This document shows, one piece after another, positions 8,237 through 16,713 of a DNA stretch of 64,000 nucleotides. The DNA is taken from positions 62,001-126,000 of the forward strand of contig JAJCYR010000091.1 in the NCBI GenBank assembly GCA_029262775.1, in the 5' to 3' direction. How positions within the stretch are numbered: the first letter of the stretch is position 1; the number at the start of each line of letters is the position of its first letter. The notes under the pieces are model-generated. The model searched no databases. It saw nothing but the letters and a program-made list of their open reading frames with translations, and was not told where the DNA came from. Both the position numbers and the translations under genes were made by a program. Source of the DNA: Bacteroidota bacterium. Lineage in GTDB: Bacteria > Bacteroidota > Rhodothermia > Rhodothermales > UBA10348.

Positions 8237-9126
8237 TGGAACGTATCATGCACATGCTGTTCCAGCCCGAACGTGTTGAAACGAGAGGCGAGATCCTGTT
8301 CTTCCGGATCTTCGAGGTTGTCATGGTCGGCTGGGCCCTCTGGTTCGGCTGGGAGTGGGGACGCTATATTCCGAATATTTCCGACGTGGTCCTGCCCCTC
8401 GGAATCGCCCGCTTCGTGGATATTTCGTTCATGTTCGATAACAATCTCTCTCTGGTCAACGCCGGCCTCATGTCGGTGGCGGCGCTCGTCGGTTTCTTCC
8501 GGCTGCACCGTAGCGGCTACATGCTGCTCGCAGTGTTTTTCCATCTGCAGTACGTGTCGCGCTACAGTCTCGGAGAAATTTCCCATGGCTCGAACGTCGT
8601 GGGGCTTACCGCCGTTGCTCTGGGATTGGCGTACCTTGCCTTCCGGGAGGAGCAGCACAGTCGCCGGTTCGCCCTCGGCGTCATCATCTTCTTCCTGGGG
8701 CTTGGCTACACGACGGCCGCCATGTCCAAACTCATCGCATCCGGTCCCTTCTGGGTAGATGGCGGCCACATGTGGATGTGGATCCAGGAACGAACGGTCG
8801 ATGTCTTCTCCAAGTCAGGGGAAATCAACATCAACCGCCTCCAGCAGTTCGTGCTGGATCAGTATCCGCTCGCCACGGCCATCCTGACTTTCGGCATTCT
8901 GACAGAATTGGTTGGTGTGCTCATCTGGTCCCCCCGTCTTCGCCCGTGGATCATGACGCTGCTCATTGCCATGCATATCGGCATTTTCATGTCCATGCAG
9001 ATCAATTTTCCCGCCAACAACGCCATCCTGTTGCTGCTCGCCTACCCCTGGGCTGGCCTTATTGATCGCCTTCTGGAAGGCCCTCACTTCTTGAACGGCC
9101 TTCCAGGCAGCACCGCCTCCGCGTAA
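8233..9126 (+). CDS. HTTM-like (vitamin-K-carboxylase-like) membrane protein
   Basis: A 297-residue protein with about seven to nine membrane helices. The helix order (RIFEVVMVGWALWFGW, an FFHLQYVSRYSLGEISHG loop, then a SGPFWVDGG turn and FMSMQINFPANNAILLLL) resembles the horizontally transferred transmembrane (HTTM) family related to vitamin-K-dependent gamma-carboxylase, or DoxX-like proteins. True carboxylase activity cannot be claimed. It overlaps the preceding gene (ATGA) and its TAA stop shares a base with the ATG of the glycosyltransferase downstream (TAATG), so the three genes form an operon. A role in envelope lipid or glycan metabolism is inferred from the neighbours. Confidence 0.65.
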   Translation: MMERIMHMLFQPERVETRGEILFFRIFEVVMVGWALWFGWEWGRYIPNISDVVLPLGIARFVDISFMFDNNLSLVNAGLMSVAALVGFFRLHRSGYMLLAVFFHLQYVSRYSLGEISHGSNVVGLTAVALGLAYLAFREEQHSRRFALGVIIFFLGLGYTTAAMSKLIASGPFWVDGGHMWMWIQERTVDVFSKSGEININRLQQFVLDQYPLATAILTFGILTELVGVLIWSPRLRPWIMTLLIAMHIGIFMSMQINFPANNAILLLLAYPWAGLIDRLLEGPHFLNGLPGSTASA

Positions 9127-10280
9127 TGCACATACTCGTCGTCACCCAGGACTTTCCACCCGACGTCGGCGGCACGCAAACCTACGCGGCAGAGGTTGCC
9201 CGCGGTCTGGCGCGGCACGGTCACCGCATCAGCGTCGTATGTCCGGATCGGCCGGATGCCCCGCCGCACGACAACGAGTTCGCCGCTGCTGGCGTGCACA
9301 CGATCCGCGTGGCATCGAACCAGGACACGTTTCCCATCAAGGCCGTGCCCGCCGTACGGCGCCTCATGGCGGAGGCTACCGTTGACGTCGCGTTTGCCGT
9401 GGCCTGGCCATCGGCGCTCGCGCTTCTCATGGCGGGTGTGCGTCGCCACCACATTCCCATCGCCCTTGCCGCACACGGCCGCGAACTCCTGCTTGAACCC
9501 GTGCGCGTACCCGGAGGGCAGGCCGTGTACAACGCCCTCCGACGCCGCATCGTCCGCAGCGCCGACCTTCTGCTGCCGGTGAGTCGCTATACAGCCTCCC
9601 TCCTGGTCCCGTTCGGCGTTCTCGCCATGCAGATCCAGATCGTCAACAACGGCACCGACCCTTCTGTTTTTTTTCCGGTCGATACGGCGGAGTGCGCTGC
9701 CCTTCGGGCAAAACTGGGCCTGCCCGATGGGCCCCTGATTCTGACCGTCAGCCGACTCGTGGGCCGAAAGGGGGTGAATACGGTGCTTGAGGCCTTTCCG
9801 GGTGTGCTTTGTACACATCCCCGTGCCTCCTACGTCGTGGCGGGCGACGGGCCGGACCGGGATGCCCTCGTTGCACTCGCCAGCCGCCTCGGGATCTCGG
9901 AGCGCGTCCATTTCCTGGGCCGTATTCCGTACGCCGAGCTTCGCACCCTCTACTCGGCGGCCGACGTGTTCGTGTTGCCAGCGCGGGAGGCGCGTCCCGA
10001 TGTGGAGGGATTCGGGATCGTGTTCCTGGAGGCCAACGCGTGCGCTACGCCGGTAATCGGCGCCGACACAGGCGGTATTCCAGATGCCATTGAACACGGC
10101 CATACCGGACTGCTTATACCTCCCGACGACGCTGCTGCGCTGGGAAAGGCACTGTCGGGGCTACTCGCAGATCCGGAGCGAGCGGCAGCCATGGGCGCAG
10201 CCGGTAGAAAGCGGGTCGTAGACGCCTTCAACTGGCAATGCGCCGCTGATCATATTGAAGCACGTCTCTCCCACCTGTAG
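9126..10280 (+). CDS. Glycosyltransferase family 4
   Basis: 384 residues, the usual length for GT-B-fold family-4 enzymes. The N-terminal half begins with a TQDFPPDVGGTQTY glycine-rich donor/acceptor loop. The C-terminal half has LILTVSRLVGRKG, VVAGDGPDRDAL, a VHFLGRIPYAEL segment, and the donor-binding EX7E region (EGFGIVFLEANA) followed by DTGGIPD. It probably transfers a nucleotide-sugar hexose onto a lipid or polysaccharide acceptor at the inner face of the inner membrane; the sugar cannot be predicted. It is the third gene of an overlapping plus-strand operon and lies 12 bp before the VanX-like gene, which may also be co-transcribed. Confidence 0.88.
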   Translation: MHILVVTQDFPPDVGGTQTYAAEVARGLARHGHRISVVCPDRPDAPPHDNEFAAAGVHTIRVASNQDTFPIKAVPAVRRLMAEATVDVAFAVAWPSALALLMAGVRRHHIPIALAAHGRELLLEPVRVPGGQAVYNALRRRIVRSADLLLPVSRYTASLLVPFGVLAMQIQIVNNGTDPSVFFPVDTAECAALRAKLGLPDGPLILTVSRLVGRKGVNTVLEAFPGVLCTHPRASYVVAGDGPDRDALVALASRLGISERVHFLGRIPYAELRTLYSAADVFVLPAREARPDVEGFGIVFLEANACATPVIGADTGGIPDAIEHGHTGLLIPPDDAAALGKALSGLLADPERAAAMGAAGRKRVVDAFNWQCAADHIEARLSHL

Positions 10281-10292
10281 CCCGACATTGCC

Positions 10293-11009
10293 ATGTTTTT
10301 TCGCCGGATTCCCGCCCGTCCCGCTTTTTCCATCCTTGCCGCCAGCGCGGTTGTCGTCTGGGGGTGCACGACAAACCCCGAAACACCCGCAACCCAATTC
10401 GTGGCCATTTCGGACGCCGTTCCGGACGCTGTGCTGGATATCCGGTATGCCGGACCGAAGAACTTTCTGGGCCTACCCGTGCGCGGATACGAAGGCCCGG
10501 AGTGCCTGCTCACGCCCGAAGCAGCCAAGTCCCTGAAACGGGCGGCTGCTGCCCTCTCCCGTGCCACGCCCGGCAGCTCCCGACACAGCCTGCAGCTCCA
10601 TGTTTTTGACTGCTTCCGGCCACAACGCGCCGTGGACCACTTCGTCACATGGGCCGCGGACGCAGCCGACACACTGGAAAAGTCGGAGTATTACCCTGAC
10701 GTACCCAAAGACAGCCTGTTTGCCCACGGCTACATTGCAGCCCGCTCCGGCCACAGCCGCGGTAGCACCATCGACCTCAGTCTGTCCCGGGAGGGCGTGC
10801 TGCTCGACATGGGTACCCCGTTCGATTACTTCGACCCCACGTCAGCGACCGCCGACACGACGATTTCAGGTATTGCCCAGGCCAACCGCACCTTGCTCAA
10901 GGCCCTCATGGAAGAGGCGGGGTTCCGGAATTACAGCGCTGAGTGGTGGCATTATACGCTCATCGACGAGCCATGGCCGGATGTGTACTTCGACGGTTTG
11001 GTGCGGTGA
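10293..11009 (+). CDS. VanX/DdpX-like D-Ala-D-Ala dipeptidase (lipoprotein)
   Basis: A 238-residue M15 zinc peptidase. Metal ligands fit the family: SGHSRGSTID gives His154 and Asp161, and EWWH gives catalytic Glu217 and metal ligand His220. The substrate-side Arg is in DCFRPQ (residues 106-111). A signal sequence ends in VVWGC (Cys25), suggesting a periplasmic lipoprotein, unlike the cytoplasmic VanX of resistance operons. No vanH, vanA or vanRS genes are nearby, so glycopeptide resistance is unlikely. Hydrolysis of D-Ala-D-Ala or similar cell-wall dipeptides for nutrition or recycling is more likely. It converges with the YhaN gene, 7 bp apart. Confidence 0.85.
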   Translation: MFFRRIPARPAFSILAASAVVVWGCTTNPETPATQFVAISDAVPDAVLDIRYAGPKNFLGLPVRGYEGPECLLTPEAAKSLKRAAAALSRATPGSSRHSLQLHVFDCFRPQRAVDHFVTWAADAADTLEKSEYYPDVPKDSLFAHGYIAARSGHSRGSTIDLSLSREGVLLDMGTPFDYFDPTSATADTTISGIAQANRTLLKALMEEAGFRNYSAEWWHYTLIDEPWPDVYFDGLVR

Positions 11010-11016
11010 AAATGGG

Positions 11017-14000
11017 TTACGACTGCCGCTCGTCCCGCCACAACACGGCCACAACACGCTCGACGTATGCCATACTGGCCCCGGGATGGCGGCGCTGCAA
11101 TTGCAGCGCCGCATCCGAGGCCGAGAGGGACTCCTCTCTGGAAATGAACCCGTTCTCTTCCAGATACGCACGGAGCTCTTCCCGCTTGTCCCCGTGAAAG
11201 TGCTTCACCTCTCCCGCTTCGAGCCCGTCGACGAGCGCCGCGGCCCGAAAATCTTTGTTCCGTGCCAAGTCCCATACCTCAGGTAGTTTGCGACGTGTCA
11301 CGCCGGGAGCCGCCTCGAGGACATCGCGTGTCAACGGCCTACCGCGTCCGCGCTTCCACAGGGTCAGGGCGTCTTCCAGCACATCAATGCGCTCATACAC
11401 CGCAGATCGATCGGCCTCCGAACCCGTGGCCTGGTGACCACCGCTTGCCAACACGCGGAACTGACCAATGGTTTGAACACGGCGGACCAGAAGCCTGTAT
11501 ACGTCTTCTGCGCTGTCCAGCACATGCCAGATATGCACGGCCCCCACATCCTCTTCGTGCGGACGAATCCCGGGAACCCCCAGTACCTGCCCATAGGAAT
11601 CATGGTCATGTCCCCTGGGTGCCGGAACTGCGGGCTGCGACTCATATCCCGTACGCGACGGAAGAGGGGCCGCTGATTTCGCCGTCCCCATGCGTACGGC
11701 GGCCAGATCCGTCACGCGTTCTTCAGCCGACCCGGGAAGCTTCTGTAGCATTTCCAGCCACTTCCCCACTTCATCCGACTGTGCCGTGAAATAGAACAGC
11801 TGTCGTCCACGTGAGGCGAGCTCCATCAGCGCGCTGAGCACAGCCCGCGACCGCTCGTCGTCCGTCGTCCCCAGCGCCTCGTCGAGAATGAGCGGCAAGG
11901 CGGACGCCTCCTCCTGCTCCAGAAAGGCCATCCGAACGGCCATGAGTAGTTGGACCCGTTCCCCAACGGACAACTCAGCAACCGGACGTGCCCGCAGGGA
12001 TCCATCCGTTTTGGCCAGAAATCGAGGTTCCTGTGACTCCAGGTCCAGATCCAATTCAAGCGCACCGGCCGTGAAGCCGGCCAGAAGATTCCGGGCACGC
12101 ACAAAGACCTGCGGCAAGGTGCCCTGAACCGTCTGTTCACGGACGAAGCGGACGACTTCGCTTCCAATGATTGCCCGCTCATTTTGGGCTTTGGCGCTGT
12201 CCAGTGCGTCCTCGGCGACATCCCGCGCCGCGACGGCCCGGGCAACATCCTGGTCGCGGAGCGCCACACCAAGTTCGGCCTTGATCCTTTCCATGCGCTC
12301 TGTCAGTTCGTCATGGGACGCCGCCTGCTCCTCCAGATGCCTCTTCCGCCTGTCAAGCTCTGCTTCCTCCAACACGAGCAGCGACTCCACGTTCTCCTTC
12401 ATATCATCGGGTGGCGGTGACGTACTCAACGCGCGCTCGGTCCGCTGCACGTCGTGTTCGGCCACGCGCTTCGCCTCGCTGGCCGCTATCCACGTATCGC
12501 GGAGTTCCAACAGTCTGGAAAGCCCGACATCATCCCCCGGCGAGAGTCCCACCCCAGCAAACAACTGAGCCATCTCGCCCTTGACCTCCTCCAGATCGGG
12601 TCGCCACTCCGTTTCCAATCGTCTCATAAAGGCAGTCCGTTCCTGCTGCGCCGTTTCGAGTTCCTGAATCCGGTTCTCCAGCAGGTCCAGTACCTCGCGG
12701 GCTGCCCCAGCGCTACCAGGGGCGGCGTCGATTCCAAGGGCATTGGTGAGTTCAACGAGGTCTCCCAACAGGCGATGCAGCTCTTTCCTGGATGATTCCT
12801 GGGCAGCCGCAGCCTTTGTCAGTTGTGCCTGCAGGTCTCCGTGCGCGACCAGATCTTCTGACAAGCGGATCAGCCAAAGCCCCTGTGCCATCAGGTCACC
12901 ATCCTCGGCCGCGTCCTTCTCCGTCAGGGGCCACCCTATCTTCTGACCCAGTGCCGCCAATTCCGAAAGTGCACGTATGCGCTCTGCACGCCACGTCTTC
13001 CTGTCTTCTTCCCATCCCTGCATGCGCACATCGAGTGCATGTCCGTCCTCGGCAATACGTTCGCCCTTTGCCAGCTGCTCAGACAGGGCCTTATGGGTCT
13101 CGATAACGTCTTCTTTGGTCCAGGAGGCAGGTGCCGGAACACCAGTTTCGTTCCACAGGCGCTCGATGTCGGGCCGCCGGGTGATCTCCGGCGGCCTGCG
13201 CCCCTGCCGATAGAGATAGAACAGCACGGCGGCCAACACGGAAGCGAGAAGAAACGCGGGGCCAACAAAAAGGGCCGAGACCACGCCTGTGACGACCGCC
13301 AGCACAGCAAGCGCCACAACCCATACGGCGGCGCGCTCGTGTGGACGGTCCGGTTCAGGCGCCCTGAGCCACGCCTCCAGCTGCCGGAGCGCCATTCGAA
13401 GGGCGTCGCCGGGCATCCCGCCACCAGTACGGATGTGCTCGTCCAGCTTCAAACGGGTCACCTCATGTGCCCGTCGCTGCTGTTCCAGTAGCGCGCCCTG
13501 GCCTTCGATGTTGATCCAGTCGCGGAACAGGCGGCCGAGCACACGCGCCATGTCCCGGGACAGCGACACCGTTGCCATCGCTCCCGCTGTATCACTCAGC
13601 CTGCTTTCGAGCACCTGAAGCGCGTCTTCTGCTTCGATCCTGGCTCTGCGATACTCATTCAAGTCACGCTCGCAGTCTTCCACCTGCTTTACGAGCGACT
13701 TCCAGTGCCCTCGGCGCGTGGCATCCACAGGATCACCCGCAAGAGCCTTTTCGGAAATCAGGCGATCAAGGCGCGCCACGTCGTGCTCTGCCTTTTTGAT
13801 TTTTTCGACCAGTCCGGACTCCCTGGACCGAAGATTCTGCAGTGCTTCCTGTTCGTTGCCGCGCAACAATCCAGCGGCTACGGGAATTTCTTCCAGTGTG
13901 TTCATCGCCGCCTGCAGGGTCGATCGCGCACGCACTACAGCCAGGACCCGCTCCACGACAGCAGCTTCGGCGCGGGCACGGTCTGCGTCCCGGCGCTCCG

Positions 14001-14562
14001 TCTCCAGTTGCGTGAGCGCCTGCCGGCTCTTTTCCAGACCGCGTGCACGTGCCCGGGCTTCTTCCAGAGCCTGCCGGGCTGCCTTCAATCCGGTCTTCAG
14101 TTTACGCGACTCCGTCGGATATGCGGCGAACCCGAGCGCTGTGGCTGCAGCATCCAGATCATGTCCCCCAAGACTTTCACGCAACACACGGGCAGCGAAC
14201 TCCGCGTCCGTCCCTGACTCCGACATGACCAGATCGTGCAGCGCCAACAGGTATCGGGGGCGCCTGTCCGGCGAGCCAAAGTCGGGCCGCCCCCCCTGGG
14301 GCCCATCGTGGACCGCGTATCCGGCCTCTATGCTTACATTCCACGGCGTCCCGTCTGCATCCAACCGGGCATCGAGAGTGGGCCGGTCAAGCTCTGTACT
14401 TCCCGGCCAGAGGGCTTCCTGCAGGGCCAGTGCAAGCGTTGATTTGCCGACGCCATTGGGTCCATGGATGACGTTGATGTCGGGTGCCAGATGCTCCACG
14501 TGGAGTGCAGCTCCGGTCCCCCGGAGCCGCCTCAGATGAATACTGTTAATGCGTACGCTCAT
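11017..14562 (-). CDS. YhaN-like SbcC/Rad50-family AAA ATPase with extra C-terminal domain
   Basis: 1181 residues. The ABC-type head has Walker A GPNGVGKST (34-42) at the N-terminus and, about residue 890, an LSVGERVQL signature followed by a Walker B LPLILDEAL. Long coiled-coil arms lie between them, rich in Glu/Arg/Leu. Around residues 415-460 two hydrophobic helices interrupt the coil, as in YhaN-type proteins, where they replace the zinc-hook. After the ATPase closes near residue 925 there are about 255 more residues without coiled coil, which I do not recognise. The start overlaps the stop of the upstream nuclease gene (ATGA), forming the SbcCD-like pair. A role in processing DNA ends or hairpins is inferred from the family. 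Confidence 0.85.
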   Translation of the reverse strand: MSVRINSIHLRRLRGTGAALHVEHLAPDINVIHGPNGVGKSTLALALQEALWPGSTELDRPTLDARLDADGTPWNVSIEAGYAVHDGPQGGRPDFGSPDRRPRYLLALHDLVMSESGTDAEFAARVLRESLGGHDLDAAATALGFAAYPTESRKLKTGLKAARQALEEARARARGLEKSRQALTQLETERRDADRARAEAAVVERVLAVVRARSTLQAAMNTLEEIPVAAGLLRGNEQEALQNLRSRESGLVEKIKKAEHDVARLDRLISEKALAGDPVDATRRGHWKSLVKQVEDCERDLNEYRRARIEAEDALQVLESRLSDTAGAMATVSLSRDMARVLGRLFRDWINIEGQGALLEQQRRAHEVTRLKLDEHIRTGGGMPGDALRMALRQLEAWLRAPEPDRPHERAAVWVVALAVLAVVTGVVSALFVGPAFLLASVLAAVLFYLYRQGRRPPEITRRPDIERLWNETGVPAPASWTKEDVIETHKALSEQLAKGERIAEDGHALDVRMQGWEEDRKTWRAERIRALSELAALGQKIGWPLTEKDAAEDGDLMAQGLWLIRLSEDLVAHGDLQAQLTKAAAAQESSRKELHRLLGDLVELTNALGIDAAPGSAGAAREVLDLLENRIQELETAQQERTAFMRRLETEWRPDLEEVKGEMAQLFAGVGLSPGDDVGLSRLLELRDTWIAASEAKRVAEHDVQRTERALSTSPPPDDMKENVESLLVLEEAELDRRKRHLEEQAASHDELTERMERIKAELGVALRDQDVARAVAARDVAEDALDSAKAQNERAIIGSEVVRFVREQTVQGTLPQVFVRARNLLAGFTAGALELDLDLESQEPRFLAKTDGSLRARPVAELSVGERVQLLMAVRMAFLEQEEASALPLILDEALGTTDDERSRAVLSALMELASRGRQLFYFTAQSDEVGKWLEMLQKLPGSAEERVTDLAAVRMGTAKSAAPLPSRTGYESQPAVPAPRGHDHDSYGQVLGVPGIRPHEEDVGAVHIWHVLDSAEDVYRLLVRRVQTIGQFRVLASGGHQATGSEADRSAVYERIDVLEDALTLWKRGRGRPLTRDVLEAAPGVTRRKLPEVWDLARNKDFRAAALVDGLEAGEVKHFHGDKREELRAYLEENGFISREESLSASDAALQLQRRHPGASMAYVERVVAVLWRDERQS

Positions 14563-15797
14563 GACATCAGGCGGTCAAGCAGGTCGAGCGAAGTCTGCCG
14601 CACCGTCCGTGCTACGGTTGCATCATCGACATCATACGACATATCAGCGGCCCGGCGCGCCCGGCGAACGAGTGCCTGCACGTCCGGAACGGCCGCGCCC
14701 GCCGGAAGGGCGGCGCCGTCGAGCGCCAGCACCAGCCGGGCCAGTTCGCCGGGCGCGCCGGGCCGTGATGCCAACTCCTCCAGGTTCAAATCGGGTGCCG
14801 TGTGGTCCTGCGTGCGATCGACCACGACTTCAAGACCATCCACGCTGTCCGTGAACTGGTCCAGCGCAGCCATTTCTTCGGGTATCACGTGCTTGAGCGG
14901 CGTGCGTCCGCGGAATACTGGACGCAGCGACGCCACACGTGCTTCCGGGTTGTCACTGGCCAGGGCCCGGGCGGTGCGCAGGAGCGCGGCCTGCGCATCG
15001 ACCAGGAAATCCGTCCAGGACGACACGTCATATTCCGGCGCGGCATAGATGACGCTGGACAGGGGCACGTGCCGGGGCATTTGCACGCGTCCGTTCGCGA
15101 TTTCTATCAGCCAGGCACCATGCGGCCCCGTTTCACCCGGGTCAAGGGCCTGCAAAGAGCCCGGATAGAGCAGAAACGGCGGGCCCTCTTCGTAGAGCGG
15201 CGCGTGGATGTGTCCCAGCAGCCACCCGGCTACCGCGTGCTGGCCCAGCCGCTTCCGCGAGAGCGGTGCATAACGCGAATCGCGCACATCCAGATCTCCG
15301 TGCACCATGGCAAGCACGGGAACGTGGGGATCGGCGGGCAGATCACGACGTTCGGTGGGATCGGTAGTGACCGTGCGCGACGGGAACGACCATCCGTCGA
15401 TATGCACCACGTCCCTGCCATCGCTATCCTTGAGCGTAACCCGCTCCCACGGCCCGTTGCGCCCGACGAGATGGAACCAGTTGGGGGACAAATCGGCGGT
15501 CAGGCGGGGAAACACGTCCCAGTCATGATTACCGGAAACGGCAAGGGTCCGAATACCCGCGTTCGCGAGTAGCTCCACGCCGGCACGGAATGCACCGGTA
15601 GTTTCCCAGAATGCGTTGCCGCTGTCAATTACATCGCCCGTCAGGCACACCGCGCTGACCGCTTCGGACACGGCTACGTCCACGGCGCGGTTCCAGGCAG
15701 CTGCAGACGTATGCGCAGGATCACCGGAGCGTGTCGCCGCGCCGAGGCGCGACGATGTCCGTCCCATGTGAATGTCACCGGTAACCAGAATTTTCAT
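14559..15797 (-). CDS. YhaO/SbcD-like metallophosphoesterase (DNA nuclease subunit)
   Basis: 412 residues. The calcineurin-like phosphoesterase motifs are present in order: GDIHMG (Asp8, His10), LTGDVIDSGN, SGNHDW, VHGDLDV and GHIHAP, supplying the two-metal site. This matches the SbcD/Mre11/YhaO nuclease group. It overlaps the ATPase downstream by 4 bp and the aminotransferase upstream by 4 bp, so it is translationally coupled on both sides. The likely role is the nuclease half of a YhaO-YhaN complex acting on DNA ends; the aminotransferase upstream is probably only a transcriptional neighbour. Confidence 0.87.
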   Translation of the reverse strand: MKILVTGDIHMGRTSSRLGAATRSGDPAHTSAAAWNRAVDVAVSEAVSAVCLTGDVIDSGNAFWETTGAFRAGVELLANAGIRTLAVSGNHDWDVFPRLTADLSPNWFHLVGRNGPWERVTLKDSDGRDVVHIDGWSFPSRTVTTDPTERRDLPADPHVPVLAMVHGDLDVRDSRYAPLSRKRLGQHAVAGWLLGHIHAPLYEEGPPFLLYPGSLQALDPGETGPHGAWLIEIANGRVQMPRHVPLSSVIYAAPEYDVSSWTDFLVDAQAALLRTARALASDNPEARVASLRPVFRGRTPLKHVIPEEMAALDQFTDSVDGLEVVVDRTQDHTAPDLNLEELASRPGAPGELARLVLALDGAALPAGAAVPDVQALVRRARRAADMSYDVDDATVARTVRQTSLDLLDRLMS

Positions 15798-16699
15798 GAC
15801 GCAAAGATATCGAATCCGGTGTGCAGAACAGCTTCACGGTACATGTCAGACAATCGCTGCGTCATGGGGCCTGGCGCGCCGGTGCCGACAGGGCGCCCGT
15901 CGAGCCGGGTAATGGCTGCCAGCTCACCCATTGTACCCGAACAGAACATTTCGTCCGCGCGGTAGGCGTCGGTCGTTGAAAAATGATCTACGCGCGTCGG
16001 GATACCGACATCACGACACAGCTCGAGCACCGTAGCGCGGGTTATGCCCTCCGGACAGGCATCGGTCCTGGGAGTACAGACCACTCCCCCCACGACGAGA
16101 AACACGTGCGTGGCATTGGCCTCGGCCAGAAATCCCTGCCTGTCCAGCATGAGCGCGGCGTCGGCGCCGGCCGCGTTGGCTTCTATTTTGGCGAGTATCG
16201 ACGGCAAGAGGTTGTTATGATGGATTTTAGGGTCCAGGCAGTCGGGCGGAAACCGCCGGACGGACGATGTCACGAGGGTAAGACCACTTTTGTCATACAC
16301 GGGCGCCTTCCACTCGGCAAGCACAATAAGAGTGGGTCCGGACTGGTTCAGACGCGGATCCATGCCAGACGTAACCTTTTCGCCCCTCGTAAGGGTCAAG
16401 CGGATGTGGACGCCATCCCGCATTTCATTGGCCTCCAACGTCTTGCGTATTTCTGTAACCAGTGCATCGAACGACGGAATAGACGCGAATGCGAGCGCCT
16501 TCGCCGAACCCACCAGCCGTTCAAGGTGCTCCTTCAGCCGGAAAATCCGTCCTTCATACAGGCGCAGACCCTCCCACACGGCGTCGCCTCCCTGCACCAC
16601 CGAATCGAACGGACTGATACCCGCCAGGGCCCGCGTGTACATCACGCCATTGATATTCACAAGCAGGTCGGTATTGCGGGGATCGACGGTCTGGAGCAT
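15794..16699 (-). CDS. Class IV PLP aminotransferase (BCAT / D-amino-acid aminotransferase-like)
   Basis: 301 residues. The fold-type IV markers are a GGDAVWEGLRLYEG segment, the PLP Schiff-base Lys158 in DPKIHHNNLL, Glu193 in FLAEAN, and an FCSGTMGELAAI phosphate-binding turn near the end. The family includes branched-chain and D-amino-acid aminotransferases and aminodeoxychorismate lyase; the sequence alone does not separate these with certainty. A broad amino-acid transamination role is supported by the permease gene 14 bp upstream on the same strand. It is cytoplasmic and the first of three genes joined by 4-bp overlaps (aminotransferase-yhaO-yhaN). Confidence 0.85.
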   Translation of the reverse strand: MLQTVDPRNTDLLVNINGVMYTRALAGISPFDSVVQGGDAVWEGLRLYEGRIFRLKEHLERLVGSAKALAFASIPSFDALVTEIRKTLEANEMRDGVHIRLTLTRGEKVTSGMDPRLNQSGPTLIVLAEWKAPVYDKSGLTLVTSSVRRFPPDCLDPKIHHNNLLPSILAKIEANAAGADAALMLDRQGFLAEANATHVFLVVGGVVCTPRTDACPEGITRATVLELCRDVGIPTRVDHFSTTDAYRADEMFCSGTMGELAAITRLDGRPVGTGAPGPMTQRLSDMYREAVLHTGFDIFAS

Positions 16700-16713
16700 G
16701 CAGCGCAGGGTTT

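Noticed and set aside
10293..11009. Vancomycin-resistance vanX
   Set aside because: No vanH/vanA/vanRS neighbours and the protein has a lipoprotein signal, so a nutritional or recycling dipeptidase is likelier.
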